This document shows positions 24,195 through 35,768 of a stretch of DNA of 64,000 nt, one piece after another. This stretch comes from Diogma glabrata. Lineage: Eukaryota > Arthropoda > Insecta > Diptera > Cylindrotomidae. The DNA lies in NCBI GenBank assembly GCA_963693315.1, contig OY856186.1, positions 70,888,019 to 70,952,018 on the forward strand, written 5' to 3'. The notes beneath the pieces were generated by a model. That model searched no databases. It saw only the letters and a program-made list of their open reading frames with translations, and had not been told where the DNA came from. Both the position numbers and the translations under genes were made by a program. The stretch's first letter is position 1. Every line of letters starts with the position of its first letter.

Positions 24195-24534
24195 TGTTTA
24201 TGCCAAAATTAAACTAATATTAAATGCTTTCTGTTCATTGGGTTTTTGAATGTGGTCACCCTAAAATCAAACCAATTAAAATAAACTGAGAAAGAAATAT
24301 TGAATTAGTACTAAAAATTCTCTCATCTCTCTCTCTTTATAAAATGAATTTCTTTTAAGTTCCACTTTTGTAATTATACGCAACAGTCGTATTTTGTAAG
24401 TTATAATGTATTTCAATGTGGTTTTTCAATAAATAATTAAACTAAAATTATTCATCATCAGTGGTTTCAATCTATGTGAAATAAAATAAGTAAAAACTAA
24501 AAATACAGTCCTAAATATTATTTTGAAGGAAACA
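24195..24534 (+). repeat. 3' LTR of older BEL element
   Basis: A 340-bp copy of 9502-9841 with about three substitutions. Followed by ACATA, the 3' half of the target duplication. Confidence 0.95.
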
Positions 24535-24539
24535 ACATA

Positions 24540-25596
24540 TTTATTTTATATTTTATCTATGTAGTAATACCTGCAACAGTAGCCAGAGAAGTTTTACTTC
24601 AAGTGTTAACTTAACTACTTTAGTGTTAATTAAATGTCGATTTTTACAAAAGTAGTAGTTGTCAAAAAGAAGCATTTACACTAAATGAGAGATGGTGGAA
24701 TGACATGTGATATACCTTGATGACCCTGATGGTTTACCATCTAGATCATCCAACTATAGTTATTCCACCAGGTTCACAGATTCTCAAGGTGGTCAGGGAA
24801 GCTACATGTTACGCTCAAATTAAACAAATTTCTTTCATGGTCTGTTGACATTCTATTCGTTAGAGCGTAATCTGTTCGAGGGTTAGAAGAGCCTGGAAGG
24901 ATCGCCTGTCGTTCGGACCACCGCGACTGAGGTTCTCTCTACACTAAAGGTGTTCCGGTGGTGTCTTTAGCTTGCCAGGGAACGGTGAGTAGCAAAATGC
25001 TAGTCCTTGGCTTTCTAAAGAAGCTATAATTAGATCAATTTCACCGAAACACTCTCCAAAAATCCACTATTGTTTATTAAATTTAGGTTGTTTTACTGTT
25101 ATATATTTTTTGGGTTTCATTTTTTTTGCTGTTCTGTGGGAGATGGCAAAATTTGTGTGTTTTGTATAATTGTTTTTTTTTTTTTGGAATTTCAGAATTG
25201 TTTTGCTTTTTTTTAAGAACCAGCTCGATTATTCAGCGGCCAATGGTTTCTTCGTTTCGTCTCTCACAGGTGTCTTAATATTTTTTGTATTTTGCCTTTA
25301 ATTTTTTTGTCTCTTTTAATAGTTGTATCGTTAAGATCGCCTAGCTCAGTCAACGGAGCATAAGATTTATTTCTCTGGGTTTGGGTTCGACACTCTAATG
25401 ACCAACATTCATTCCTATACTTTTCAGAACTAATGTGGTCACCGGGTCTTCTTTTTCGTCCTATCTTGTAATGGTCAAGACCGCGTTCTGTGAATCCATA
25501 ACATTTGCGCATTAATTTCTTTTAATTTTCAACTACACACGTAGATGCAGCTCATGCATTCTCCAAAGAATCATCTCCAAAGAAACAATAAATTTC
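24540..25596. other. Unassigned DNA, GC-richer patch at 24740-25010
   Basis: The stretch 24740-25010 is richer in G+C than its surroundings. It reads like the LTR or untranslated part of a retroelement, but I found no partner copy in the window and no coding motif. The minus-strand open frame at 25264-25512 has no recognisable domain. Confidence 0.35.
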
Positions 25597-25951
25597 ATTA
25601 AGGCTTTGTGCGAAGTCACAAATATTTGACAGAACGGTGAGGGTGAAATTCGTAAAAACAAAATTTTGACATAAGATGAAAAACTTTTTAATTTTTATGT
25701 TTGCTGTTCATAAATATATATAATATATATACTAATATAAATATTACTTTGGCACTTAAAAGAACTTCTGTAATAAATTGTTGTTCCTTCTGAAATAATT
25801 TGTTATGCATACTGTCACAATTTGATGATGCTAAAAAGCTTTACCAAATTTTGACGTTTCGTTATGGTGAATATAAATTCCAAAAGACAAAATTTAGAAA
25901 GTTAATAGTTGTCATCTGTCATTATTTCGTGAGTTCGCACAAAGCCTTAAT
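25597..25951. mobile_element. MITE-like inverted-repeat element, 355 bp
   Basis: The 23-bp left end (25597-25619, containing AAGGCTTTGTGCGAA) matches the right end 25929-25951 in reverse complement at 22 of 23 positions. Weaker pairing runs further in through TGACAG. About 48 bp covering the right end is duplicated in tandem (TCTGTCATTATTTCGT occurs twice). No obvious target duplication and no coding capacity. Confidence 0.65.
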
Positions 25952-26053
25952 AGTTGTTATCTGTCATTATTTCGTCAATTGAGACAGGACCTAACAAGAA
26001 AATAGCAAAATAATAATCATTGTGGTGATGATCCGATAGTAAAGGCTTGAAAC

Positions 26054-26152
26054 CACATACAACAGAAACAGAAACAGAATTTCATACAAATTTCACAAAA
26101 ACAAAATTTTTTCCTGTCAAATTTATATGAAATTCTGTTTTTGTTGTATGTG
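26054..26152. repeat. 99-bp palindromic repeat, copy A
   Basis: Begins CACATACAACAGAAACAG and ends TTTTGTTGTATGTG, so the two halves pair almost throughout. Copies of exactly the same length lie at 44818-44916 and 46060-46158. The left flank, AAGGCTTGAAAC, matches the DNA right of the transposon at 48136, which makes this copy an empty-site reference. Confidence 0.85.
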
Positions 26153-26295
26153 ATTTTTTGTGTAGAAGTTGAGAGTTTTGAGAGTACGTTTTGGTTTTAT
26201 TTTGTTTTTTTTGTAAAATTAATATTGTTTTGGAAAACCCAGTTGTGTTTTGGCAGTAAAGTGAAATAACAAAAAAATTAAAGAAAGTAAAATGA

Positions 26296-26812
26296 AAATA
26301 GTACATTATGATGCTAGGACGTAAAGCTAAAGATTTTGGACGGATGTGGAGTTTGCAAATCGAGGCGCTAGCCGAGATTTGCACCCACATTAAGTCCAAA
26401 ATAGTTTACGTCCGTGCATCATATACTATTTTTTATTCGCCGCAAGCAAAATATTTTAAGAAAAGTTGTTTATTCTAAATTAAAATTATAAATTTTCATA
26501 AATTTTAAAATAAAAATATGTGGAACAAGTAACCTTTGACAAAATATTTATTATTTTTTCCAAATTATTGTGTAGCTATGACAACAAATGATAACAACTA
26601 TTTTAATTGGATAATGAAATTTTGAATTTGAGGGTTGCTTTGATAAAAAAATTTTATTTTTCATAGAATTTAAACAAGTACAAATGCTTTTTACTTTTTT
26701 GGACGTAGCTATGACAACAAAATAAATAGTTGAAAAGTGATACTTTAAAACCGCAAATCACAGTAATAGAGTAACACTTTAATATGTAGGCGAATAAAAA
26801 CGTTAGTTTTAG
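26296..26812. repeat. Foldback repeat, copy 1, with apical-loop hairpin
   Basis: The first 135 bp (26296-26430) form a long imperfect hairpin. AATAGTACATTATGATGC pairs with GCATCATATACTATT and TTTTGGAC with GTCCAAAA, with the apex CGAGGCGCTAGCCGAG at 26361-26376. An AT-rich body follows to about 26812, bounded by ATTCGCC and GGCGAAT in inverted orientation. The whole matches 63387-63885. No transposase. Confidence 0.75.
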
Positions 26813-26953
26813 TGTTAAAACAAAAAGAAGCATAAAGCAAAATTAGTGTAACATTGCCGTGAAATTATGAAATGAAATGAAATTATTTGGAGTACTGTGG
26901 GAAATACAATTCCAAATCAGTATTTTTTAAATAGATTTGAATAGTAAGCGTCA

Positions 26954-27200
26954 CCTGGGGCCCTATTCCCAAACACATAAATGTGAATTTTGACAATATT
27001 GTGAAGTTTGTATTGCATAACAGTAAACGTTAACGGTAACAATTTGCCGGAAAACGAATTTCACAATATTGTTTAAATTCAATTTAGGCAATATTGTGAA
27101 ATTATTTTTTCGTAAAACCGTTACCGTTTAATGTTATGCAATACAAACTTCACAATATTGTCCAAATTCACATTTATGTGTTTGGGAATAGGGCTCCAGG
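26954..27200. mobile_element. 247-bp MITE with long inverted repeats
   Basis: The left arm reads CCTGGGGCCCTATTCCCAAA and the right arm is its imperfect reverse complement ending GGGAATAGGGCTCCAGG. Pairing continues for about 75 bp per arm through CACATAAATGTGAATTT and ACAATATTGTGAAG. No clear target duplication, so the superfamily is open. Confidence 0.8.
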
Positions 27201-27759
27201 AGGCCCAGTTATGTGACATACCTGATTGATTGAAAACTACAGAAGCCAGTGGTTGACCATCAACAGGACCCAGACAGAGAGGTTTTTTATGTTTCTAAAT
27301 TTTAGTATATAATAGTGATCAGTAAAAGCCCAATTATCCAGCATGCTTGGGGATTGAAGCATACCGGATTATTGTATGTAAATGAAATTTTAGGACGATT
27401 TCATGTTATTCTGCATATAAATGTTTTATTAGGATTCTCGTCAATATATTTTCAAATAAAATACTAGAATATTATTTTTGTATGAGTATTTTAGGTTGTT
27501 TATAACATTGATTGCAAATAATATTTTATACAAATACAAAAATAAATAAATAAAATAAACAATAAGAATATTTTAAAATTTTTCTTGTTAATTGCCAAAC
27601 GAAAAAAACATTTTTCTTGTGAAAGAGGAAAAAATTCAAAAATTTTAAATTTCGGTTAATTGAATGTCGGATAATCGGTAGTTTACTGTATTTCGGTAAG
27701 TTAAATAATTTAGGAATGGTTGTGGTACGGTAGTGCACCCTCCTAGAAATCAAAGTGGT
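27201..27759. other. AT-rich DNA, no feature recognised
   Basis: No gene, repeat partner or strong fold was seen. Confidence 0.55.
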
Positions 27760-28370
27760 GTTTTAAACACGAAAATTCGAATTAGTGAACTCTAATTTGC
27801 TTGCTACTGAGGTCGGTGGCAAAGATTTAAGCTCGACATACCTAGTTAGTATGGTAGATTTGTTTAGTGAGCAAGCTTAGCACTTATTAAACATAGCTGT
27901 TAAATGCCCTTTCCATCTATTGAGTTGTTAACCAGTCTGAGGGGGTTTAAATGTTGTTTGTGAGAACGTTGCTTAAAAAACTTCCCTATAGCAATCCAAA
28001 TCAATTCTGTTACAGTTGCTAAAAATTATTTTCTTGGCTGCCTTTACAACAGTCCCCAGAAGTTTCTAGGAGAGTGGACCTTGGAAATCACACACCATAT
28101 TCAAGGAGACCAACTAAAGTGAATTTTGGTTGATCTCCAAGCTGATGGTGACCATATCATTATCACTATAGTTGAGTAATAAGAAAATATTCAAGTTATA
28201 TTTAGCTAAAATACAAGGTCTTACCTTACCGTTGATTCTCACATAGAGGAGTTTATAATTGGGAGTTTTGAACAAAACTATTGAGTTCTTAGACACCCTC
28301 ACAATGGCTTGAGAGTTGGTTTTGAAGTACTGTCGAATCGGTTTTGGATGGTGAAGGTTAATTAGCATTT
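27760..28370 (-). pseudogene. Non-LTR retrotransposon endonuclease fragment
   Basis: Read on the minus strand, 28368-28114 stays open for 84 residues and contains GKVRPCILAKYNLNIF followed by NYSDNDMVTISLE. This fits the N-terminal part of the AP-endonuclease domain of Jockey/R1-type non-LTR elements (the usual R-A-x-I-Y...L...F-x-x-x-D-x-V-x-V pattern). This domain nicks target DNA for target-primed reverse transcription. The continuation to about 27760 is broken by several stops and frameshifts. There is no RT downstream, so it is a short relic. The family assignment is by pattern only. Confidence 0.5.
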
Positions 28371-29389
28371 TGATCTTTATAACGCATTAATTTCTCCCAC
28401 TACCAAAATAGTGTTGCTTTTACCACGATATTTGGACGACATCCCCATAGTCATGGATGTAAACATAGCTCATAAAGTCTTCGGAATCCTGACTGCTAAG
28501 CAAATATTTTACTACGGCGTCTTCTTGTTTGCTGTCCAAATTGTTACAAGATTCCATCGACACTTTCTCTTCGTTTCTGAGCCAGTTTTCTCAAGAGAAA
28601 CAGGCTCCGTTAACGAAGACTTAGCTGTTTGTGTGGCAGAGGTTTTAGTTGCGCCTTTACCATAAACGTTTAGTTATATGGTCCGGAAGCCGTAGTAGAT
28701 CTTCGCTTTAAAAATGCCTAGGTAGGGTGGCGACTTGTTGTTGATAACATCAAGAGTTTGTCGCGAGCCCCATTTATCATGATCTCTTTCAACCACCTCC
28801 AGAGAAGGACCCAGCTAAAGCTCTCTCAAAGAACTTATGGCTATTTTGTAGAGCAAGAGCGACCGCTGAATATCGCATGCTATCAACTTATAGAACCGCC
28901 GGTACTATCCTGCATCCCTACAGTTAGGTGATAGACCAGGGTTCAACTTAAGGATTAAACGGAAATTGTTTGCCATCGTAATTTCCACTCTATCCCACTT
29001 TTATCTCTTTTAGTTACCTTTTAGTGTGTCACTTTAAAGCTTTTAGAGATGAACCTTTGCCTTTTTGGCCAAGTTCAGTACCTCATCCTGTGATCTTTGC
29101 CTGCTTGCCAGAGGCAAAATTCTTTGGGATCGATGAAGATTTCTGAGCTTCACCCTCCATAGGTGTGTTCGCCCAATTGGGTGAGGCTTGTTGTTTCTCT
29201 GAGCGCACTGCGATAAGAAATAGCTTAAGATTTTGGATTATTCTTATCACGTTTTTAAACTCAATGAAAACGTTTTTTGGTTTAGCACTGGTGAAATTTT
29301 CAATTCCCGATGATAATTGATACTCAATCCGTTGCGTTACTTAAGCTGCTGACTGGTCGGTACTTCAGGTTCGTACTCCAGAACCATAA
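28371..29389 (-). other. GC-richer DNA, possible 5' part of the same non-LTR relic
   Basis: Base composition is higher in G+C than the surroundings. A minus-strand stretch near 28660-28500 stays open over about 50 codons (KTGSETKRKCRWNL). It could be remnant ORF1, but no zinc knuckle or other domain is visible. Confidence 0.3.
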
Positions 29390-29875
29390 ATCCTATGGAC
29401 CTAAAATCGGGAGAATTTAAATGCGTATAAAATAAACCTATCCTCAAAAGATGACGGGTTAAAAATAATTAAAGTTGTTTTCGTTTGTTTTACAGGGCTA
29501 CGGCCGCCTTTGAGAAAAACCATCTTTTATAGAGTCAAGTAGGGTATCATATGAAAGGGTGTCATTTCAGTATTCCTTAAAAAAATTTTTTGAATTTAAT
29601 ACCCCACCATTTTTTGTATAATTTTGAATAATGATATTTTCTGTATGTTTTCTTTCCTCGATTAGCTCCGAACATAATTGTATGAAAGAAAAATTAGTTT
29701 GGTATGAAAGAAAAATGAAAGTTAAAAATGAAAGTTTTTCATGAAAAATATAGAAAAGATTCATATACTCATAATTAAATTTATTAATGGAGTGGGAATG
29801 AGAAGGGGTTAAAACACCATTTAAAACCCGGTCAAGTGCGTGTCATTGAAAGAGCACTTGATTTTAGACAAAGTG
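29390..29875 (-). repeat. Dispersed repeat, partial inverted copy
   Basis: Its reverse complement matches about 44160-44640: AAGTGCTCTTTCAATGACAC, GAGCTAAT-GAGG, TTATTCAAAATTATACAAAA, AAGGAATACTGAA, CCTTTCATATGATACC. Only the 3' part of the family is present; the tandem array is missing. Confidence 0.8.
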
Positions 29876-31900
29876 CAAATTTCTAACCGTAGATAATTAT
29901 GGGTTGATTTTTTTTAATAATTTCCAAAGAAATTAATAATTTCCAAACAAATTAAAAATTCTGTCATTCATAGCCCAAAATAAACTAGCGCTAAAGATAT
30001 AGCTTTCCATGAAAAAAATTATTACAAGAAGAAGGTAATTATTTACTACATCTTTGACAAAGAATACAGCGATTCGGTACATTCAACGATCTGACGAGTT
30101 GAAAGTAGAATTTAATCATTTGGATGATGATTTCTGAATTTCAGATTTTATATTACAAGAATACGTCAACAACCCCACAGCAACAACAACATTCCCCAAT
30201 TGTACTATTGTATATAGTGTTCATTTGGAAGAACTCCAATGAAATTTATTATACTTGTCTAGTCACTTGTCTTCTGTGTTTCTTGCCAAAACGACGTTAA
30301 AAAATAAAACAATAAAAATAATAAAGGAAACGTTAAAAAAATGTTCAAGAAAATAAATCGTCTATTGTTTTTTAGTGAAAGCATAAATAATATCAAAAGG
30401 AAAATACTATGAAACTTTGAAGTTTTAAAAAGTTGCATAAATCAGAAATTGTTAATAATTAAAATTATTGATTTGTATTACATAAATTTTTATAACGAAC
30501 ATCCCAAACCCCCTATAATTCAAGATTCAAAAACATATTGATCCACTTGCATTCGCTTCTAAATTCTAAATATTATATTCAAATTAATTCAAAGAAAATC
30601 CATCAACAGTTTATACATTTTTGTTTTCCAATTTATTTTGAAAATCGATCATAAGAAATAAATCTTAATAAGTTTATACATTAATACAATCACTAAATCT
30701 TCAAGTTCAGTTTTTCGTTTGTTATAAGTAAAAAAAAAGGAAAACGTCAAGGAAAAATCAATAACGTTATAAGAATATGTAAAAAAACAAAAACAATTTT
30801 CAAGTATAAAGAATAAAGATGTTATCATGACGATTCCAGCTACTTGAAATCTATAAAAAAAAAACTGCCAAGTCATAAAATAAATATTCTTTTATTGTAT
30901 TATTATTTTATTGGTTTAGGCGGTCGGGTCGAGTCGAGTGTTCCATATTTAAGTAATGTGAAGAAACTAAAAGAATAAATAAAATGTAGTGTTGTTGCGT
31001 ATTTTTTTAAACATAATAAATTACACCAACAACTTTTAATAAAACTAATACTTTGTGCAATTATAAACAACATTATTGTACATCGTCAGGTGCTAGCACA
31101 ATCCAAAGAAAGAGAATTCTAACGGCAATAAAATATTTATTTATCATCAAAACTGTAAAATTAATTTCGAATCTTTAGCAAGTAAGCTCAATTCATCTTA
31201 TAACGCAACAAAGCACAATCAAAGATAGACAGCTAGAATTTTGTACGAAAGAAAGATAGGACAAATAATTAACAACTGTAACCATAAAAAATGTTGGTTC
31301 CAGAAGAGTTTTCCTAAAGAGTTAGGGTACTATGATTACCATAAAAATATAATAAAATAGAAACTCAACTTCAGACAAAAATCTATGATTTATTAAAAGT
31401 TATAAAGAAAACAACAATGAAAAAAACCCGATTTACACTTCTCGAGGTTGGTACCGATTTATAACAGCTCAGCTTTGTTTAATCATAACAAAATACAAAA
31501 AAAATTGTGTTCGACCTCAATTTTCCCCTATAAAATATTTCAATAACAAAACTAAAATCACTTATCAACATGTGAAAATACTAAGAAAAAGGTCAACTAA
31601 AGAAATACATTAAATAAAATATATGCAAAATAATTACGTCGACTATTCTCAGAATTTCTCGAGTTTTCTCTGTAAAGAAATTAACCTCGAATCGAGAAAT
31701 TAAGTATCATTGTATTTAAGGAATTTTTTTGCAGAACACAAGTTAGTATTAGTTGGACAACAATAGTGTAAACACAGAGAATTGATTGTAAACTGAACAT
31801 TAAACCGTATAAATAATAAAGTGCATTTAAAAAGCTTAGTTGTTATTAAAAAGTTTTTACTATCAGGGTTGATCCCGAATATAAAGTAACGGTCCCTAGC
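29876..31900. other. AT-rich DNA, no feature recognised
   Basis: Only short frames. A run near 31730-31860 (a TATAAATAATAAAG block and a TTAGTTGTTATTAAAAAG block) has the look of an LTR end, but no partner was found. Confidence 0.45.
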
Positions 31901-31905
31901 GGCAC

Positions 31906-32028
31906 ACTCTTACATAATGCAATAGTGTGGTAGCGGTGTCGAGGGATCAATTTACTAGTCGGTTAAACTCTTACATAATGCAATAATGTGGTAGTTGTGT
32001 CGAGGGATCAATTTACTTGTCAGTTTAC
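31906..32028 (+). repeat. Two-copy 61-bp tandem repeat
   Basis: ACTCTTACATAATGCAAT...GTGTCGAGGGATCAATTTAC occurs at 31906 and again at 31967. It lies just downstream of the LTR-like end noted to its left. Confidence 0.8.
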
Positions 32029-32369
32029 AAGCAACTCAGAGCTCAAAGCTCGGCTAAGCAACCGTCTTTTCAAACAATATCATCGGATAAAAATGTACAA
32101 ACAAAATGTAAACAGATATTACCCTTCATAAAATATTGGCCTATGTCATATTTTATAGGTGATGGGATTTATTGTTTAGTTATCCCTTCTTTGACAAGAA
32201 TATAAAAAAATATTGCGACGCTGATGCATAGGCTGACTTCACCACAGCTCTGGAAACATAGTGTTCTCGATATATATTGAGCTAATATCCATCAAATACT
32301 TTAATTAAAAGCTAACCAATGTCAAAGATTGCGCGTAGTTCTAATTATTAAAATATTAAAGAAAGCAGT

Positions 32370-33120
32370 TGTATCCCAACAAACATAAATTCTGTTGTAC
32401 GAGAAAAAGTGAAAGTTAAATTTTAACGGGAAGTAAAAAACCGGAAGTTGGGATGCAGAACTGTTGTGAACCGTACTAAATGCTTATGAACCAAGTTTCA
32501 TTCAATTCAATTATCTGGTACAGATGCTATAGAGCTTTCAAAAAACAGGTGCTCGGGGGACCCCCCACCTCTTTGGTCAATATCGCTCAAAAATTAATCC
32601 GATCCTTGTCATACATATTTGCATCTTTTTCCAAAGTGTCATAAAAATTCATTCAAGAACGAATTCTGTATGCTCCCAACAAACATAAAAGACATGGTGG
32701 AAAAAACCACCTGTTGCATGGTGGACCCCTCAACCCTCTATCCAATGTACTCCAAAAGCTGATAAAACCTTGCTCTTGTTACTTGAAAGCTTTTACCAAC
32801 GTTTCATGTAAATCGACGATAATTGTAAGCTACAGTAGGAATAAACCCCTGGAAAAAAACTTTTTAACCGGAAGTGACAAACCGGAAGTGCAGAAATATT
32901 GGAAACAGTACTAAAACCTTATATACCAAGTTTCCATAAGATCATAAGCTGGGATTAGAAGTTATTGAAGAGTTAAACTTAGAGGTGTTCGGGAGTCCCC
33001 CCGCTATTTTGTCCAAATTTGAAATTAATCCAGATCTTAAATTTTCATGTGAACTTGGATAATTTGCCAAAGATTAATCAAGATCCTATGCAGGAATGTC
33101 AACCAACCACCCATCCACCC
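32370..33120 (+). repeat. Dispersed-repeat debris with internal duplication
   Basis: CCCAACAAACATAAA, AACCGGAAGT and GGTG-TCGGG followed by a CCCCCC run each occur twice. The CCGGAAG pairs lie about 438 bp apart. The right end has a CCACCCATCCACCCACCCACC run and ACAGACGTACACCAAAAT, typical of insect non-LTR 3' regions. No coding frame. Confidence 0.5.
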
Positions 33121-33289
33121 ACCCACCTATACACAGACGTACACCAAAATTGTTATTGGTTATTGGCTATTTAGATAGAGAATGGTCCAAAACAAAAGAA
33201 AAACAAAATTTGGGGTATGTAAGATTTTTTCTCTCTCGATAGATTGCATTGCTTCACACAATTTTAAATTGTGGTGAAGTAAAATCAAA

Positions 33290-33425
33290 AAAAAGAAAGA
33301 TTTACGTCCATCAACACCTTTGAACGTATGTTGTTGTGGGACCTTGGTCTTAAAAGGTTTTTATGTGTTATGGTGACACATGTTGTAATTCCTACCACAC
33401 AGCACATTTTATTAAAAAAAATATG
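33290..33425 (+). pseudogene. Non-LTR ORF2 C-terminal tail, copy 1
   Basis: The plus-strand frame reads LLWDLGLKRFLCVMVTHVV, close to the minus-strand frame at 57178-57435 (LLCDLGLKRYLCVVVIHIV). Both run into an A-rich end. This is the extreme C-terminus and 3' tail of a 5'-truncated non-LTR element, a normal outcome of target-primed insertion. Confidence 0.65.
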
Positions 33426-33804
33426 GTGAATGCAGCTGAATCTTTTGTTGATTGAAAATTTGGAAATACTTTTATTCCATTCTGAATCGTATCACATATA
33501 GCTCTTGGAAATTGAAACAATAGCAACAACCTCGATCACTCGTTACACGGCGACATTTGAGGTGACGATGAAACGTGTGATAAGGTGTCGATGAATGAAG
33601 CAAATATTTGTTGCTAATGACTTCTCATTGAACTGGTTGCTGGAGGCAGTTCCAGGTTCAAGAGTTTCAGGAGCCAAAATGAATGAACACTTCCAAATGG
33701 CAGATTCGGACATATAGAAAGAATATATTGGATACAAGGATAAAACCTCAGTAGATGAAAACCTCCTGCATATGAATTTCGACAAAAAACGCCTAAGCAA
33801 TATA

Positions 33805-33999
33805 CAGGGTGAACCATTTAACTTGGCACAACCCAATATCTTCCAAACAACGCGATTTTGTAAATTTTGAAATTTTTTTTTTTGTATTGGCTTCATAATG
33901 TTATTATTTATTTTTTATTAAGATGAAAATTCCAGATCTTCTAATGGACCACCACTTTTTCTTAAATTGAGACCTATGTTTGTGCCATGGTTCACCCTG
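33805..33999. mobile_element. Tc1/mariner-type MITE, 195 bp
   Basis: CAGGGTGAACCAT on the left and ATGGTTCACCCTG on the right are perfect inverted ends. They are flanked by TA on both sides (33803-33804, 34000-34001). A TA target and CAGGG ends fit Tc1/mariner non-autonomous elements. No transposase remains. Confidence 0.85.
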
Positions 34000-34182
34000 T
34001 ATAATTGGAAATCGAACATTTCTTAACCTGCGAGCCAGATTGGATTGGGTCTAAGAACCACGCTGGACAAGGCTGCCATGGAAAAATGTGGACACAAAAA
34101 TATCCCTAATTAGGAGCCCTACATTAATGGAATTAGAGTATCCATCCTTTTTCCTGAAGGTTTGTCACACTTTGTATTAATA

Positions 34183-34544
34183 GTCACCAGGCCCTCGCCG
34201 GTTTCATTTGATGATTATGATATATTTTATATTTCGTGAGGCACCTGTCCTTGACGAGTCCGAAAACTTTTGTATCTGCCATCTGCGTATATGTCGGACT
34301 CGACAGATGCAGACAAATTTTTGTCGAACAAGGTTACCTTCGTTTTCTAAAACAAATTTACACTCATTAATGTAAATAAATTGTGGTAGTAAATGTACAA
34401 GATCCTAGGCCAATCGTAATGTTTTAGCGTTTTCCGAACAAAAAAGCGTCCGAATCGGACTCGTCGGACTCGTCAAGGACAGGCGCCTCACGGAGTATAA
34501 AATACGTGATAATCATCAAATGAAACCGACGAGGACCTGGTGAC
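34183..34544. mobile_element. Foldback MITE, 362 bp, arms about 80 bp
   Basis: GTCACCAGG...GGTTTCATTTGATGATTAT on the left pairs with its reverse complement on the right, ending CCTGGTGAC. TA stands on both sides (34181-34182, 34545-34546). Each arm carries CCTTGACGAGTCCGA, and the right arm also repeats GACGAGTCC in tandem. No coding frame. Confidence 0.8.
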
Positions 34545-34550
34545 TATAAG

Positions 34551-35765
34551 AGTGTGCTGACAAAACCAGATCTTGCATATCATCACATGAAAGTCTTAAT
34601 ATGCATCTTCTCATTGACTATTCGCTGGACCTTAACCGTAAGGACGCTTTATCATAAAGCACCTACGCAGAAAAGACAGACAGATTTATTGTGTATGCCT
34701 ATTTTCCGTGGGACTGCATTAGTAACATCGCTCCCTCCTTCCCATTCCTTCAGTACACTAAAACTGGTGCACTAGGTTGACTATCCCAAAACCAAAACTT
34801 TAATATATCGACTATGAGTCCAATTCACTTCATTTGAGCTGACTAATAGTAGAGATCAGTTTTTTCCAGTTTTTTCGTCTTCATCCCAAAAAAAGTGAAA
34901 ATTCACAACTACGAAGGGAAGTAATCAGACTAATCATTCTTTCTTTATAATTTCTAAAGTCTTCGGAGAGGCCGATTGACTGTAATATTAGAAATGTCTA
35001 TCTATAAGAACCACCTAATCTAGTGACACCTCGTTTATCTAGTAAGGTTCGTTTCGAGGTTGCTATTTCTTCAAACTTCGCAAATCACACAATTAAAAAT
35101 CATGCTGGGAACATTAGCCTCAAAACTTCATATTTTTTATTCAAATTTTAATTAGTTTACGGATTCATCTCCAATATTTTAAACAATTATTAAAGTATTT
35201 ATTAAATTCAATAAAAACAGATTGTATAAACCCATTTTTAATTTATAGTACTAATTACTTACTTCATCGCAACTGTTGAGCCATTTAAAGTCTCACACGA
35301 ACACAAAACACTTTAACAAACAGTTCTTGTTATTAAATTAAAAGTTGTTGCTTAGTGCCCACAATACTTATAACTGCTGAATCGATATTCAATAACCACA
35401 ACTCCTGAAAAAATAAAAAAATTCAAATTAATTATTAAACTATTTAAGTAAATATAGATTTGGAAAAAAATTAGGAATCCAGAAAAAAATTAGGAATCCA
35501 GTTCAGTGTATCCAGATATTAGCAAAAAAACAAAACAAAACGTAAAATATTTCAAAAACAATTACTTAAAATAAAATAAGTTTAAAAAAATTTAAATAGT
35601 GCATTCTTTAACGATGTCGAAAATAAAATATTTTGAAACGGAAGGACAGTGTATTAGCCGAGGCAATAGCCTCGAATATAAAAATTATTATTAATTATTA
35701 AATATTTTCATATAAATTATATTACTAATAATAACGATAATACATTTTATTTTCTAGTTCTTTTT
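34551..35765. other. Unassigned DNA
   Basis: 34550-35050 is somewhat richer in G+C than the AT-rich remainder. The short plus-strand frame at 34554-34775 shows no known domain. A small hairpin, GAGGCAATAGCCTC, lies at about 35659. Confidence 0.4.
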
Positions 35766-35768
35766 TGC

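Larger units (their letters stand above)
9502..24534 (+). mobile_element. Older BEL/Pao LTR retrotransposon, interrupted twice
   Basis: Two 340-bp direct LTRs (9502-9841 and 24195-24534) start TGTTTATGCC and end GGAAACA. They differ by about three substitutions and are flanked by a 5-bp target duplication, ACATA, at 9497-9501 and 24535-24539. A primer-binding region follows the 5' LTR and a purine-rich tract precedes the 3' LTR. The internal gag-pol is a pseudogene. A complete younger BEL element lies at 11142-18251 and a 680-bp Harbinger-like element at 22730-23409. Subtracting both leaves a host element of about 7.2 kb, a normal size for BEL/Pao. Confidence 0.96.

Noticed and set aside
24740..25010. 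Possible tRNA or structured RNA in the GC-richer patch
   Set aside because: I could not find an acceptor stem paired with a GTTCRANNC T-arm; the patch looks more like retroelement sequence.
26082..26399. 105-codon minus-strand open frame
   Set aside because: It crosses the 99-bp palindrome and the foldback hairpin; the frame is a product of repeat sequence.
31906..32028. CRISPR-like short repeats
   Set aside because: Only two 61-bp copies with no spacers, in a eukaryotic repeat context.
33543..33896. 117-codon minus-strand open frame
   Set aside because: No recognisable domain; it runs into the mariner-type MITE and has no support as a gene.
34255..34280. Hammerhead-ribozyme-like text (CCTTGACGAGTCCGAAAAC) in the arms of a foldback MITE
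   Set aside because: The core would need CTGANGA and a stem II with loop before GAAA. Here the first base differs and GTCC runs straight into GAAA with no complementary partner.
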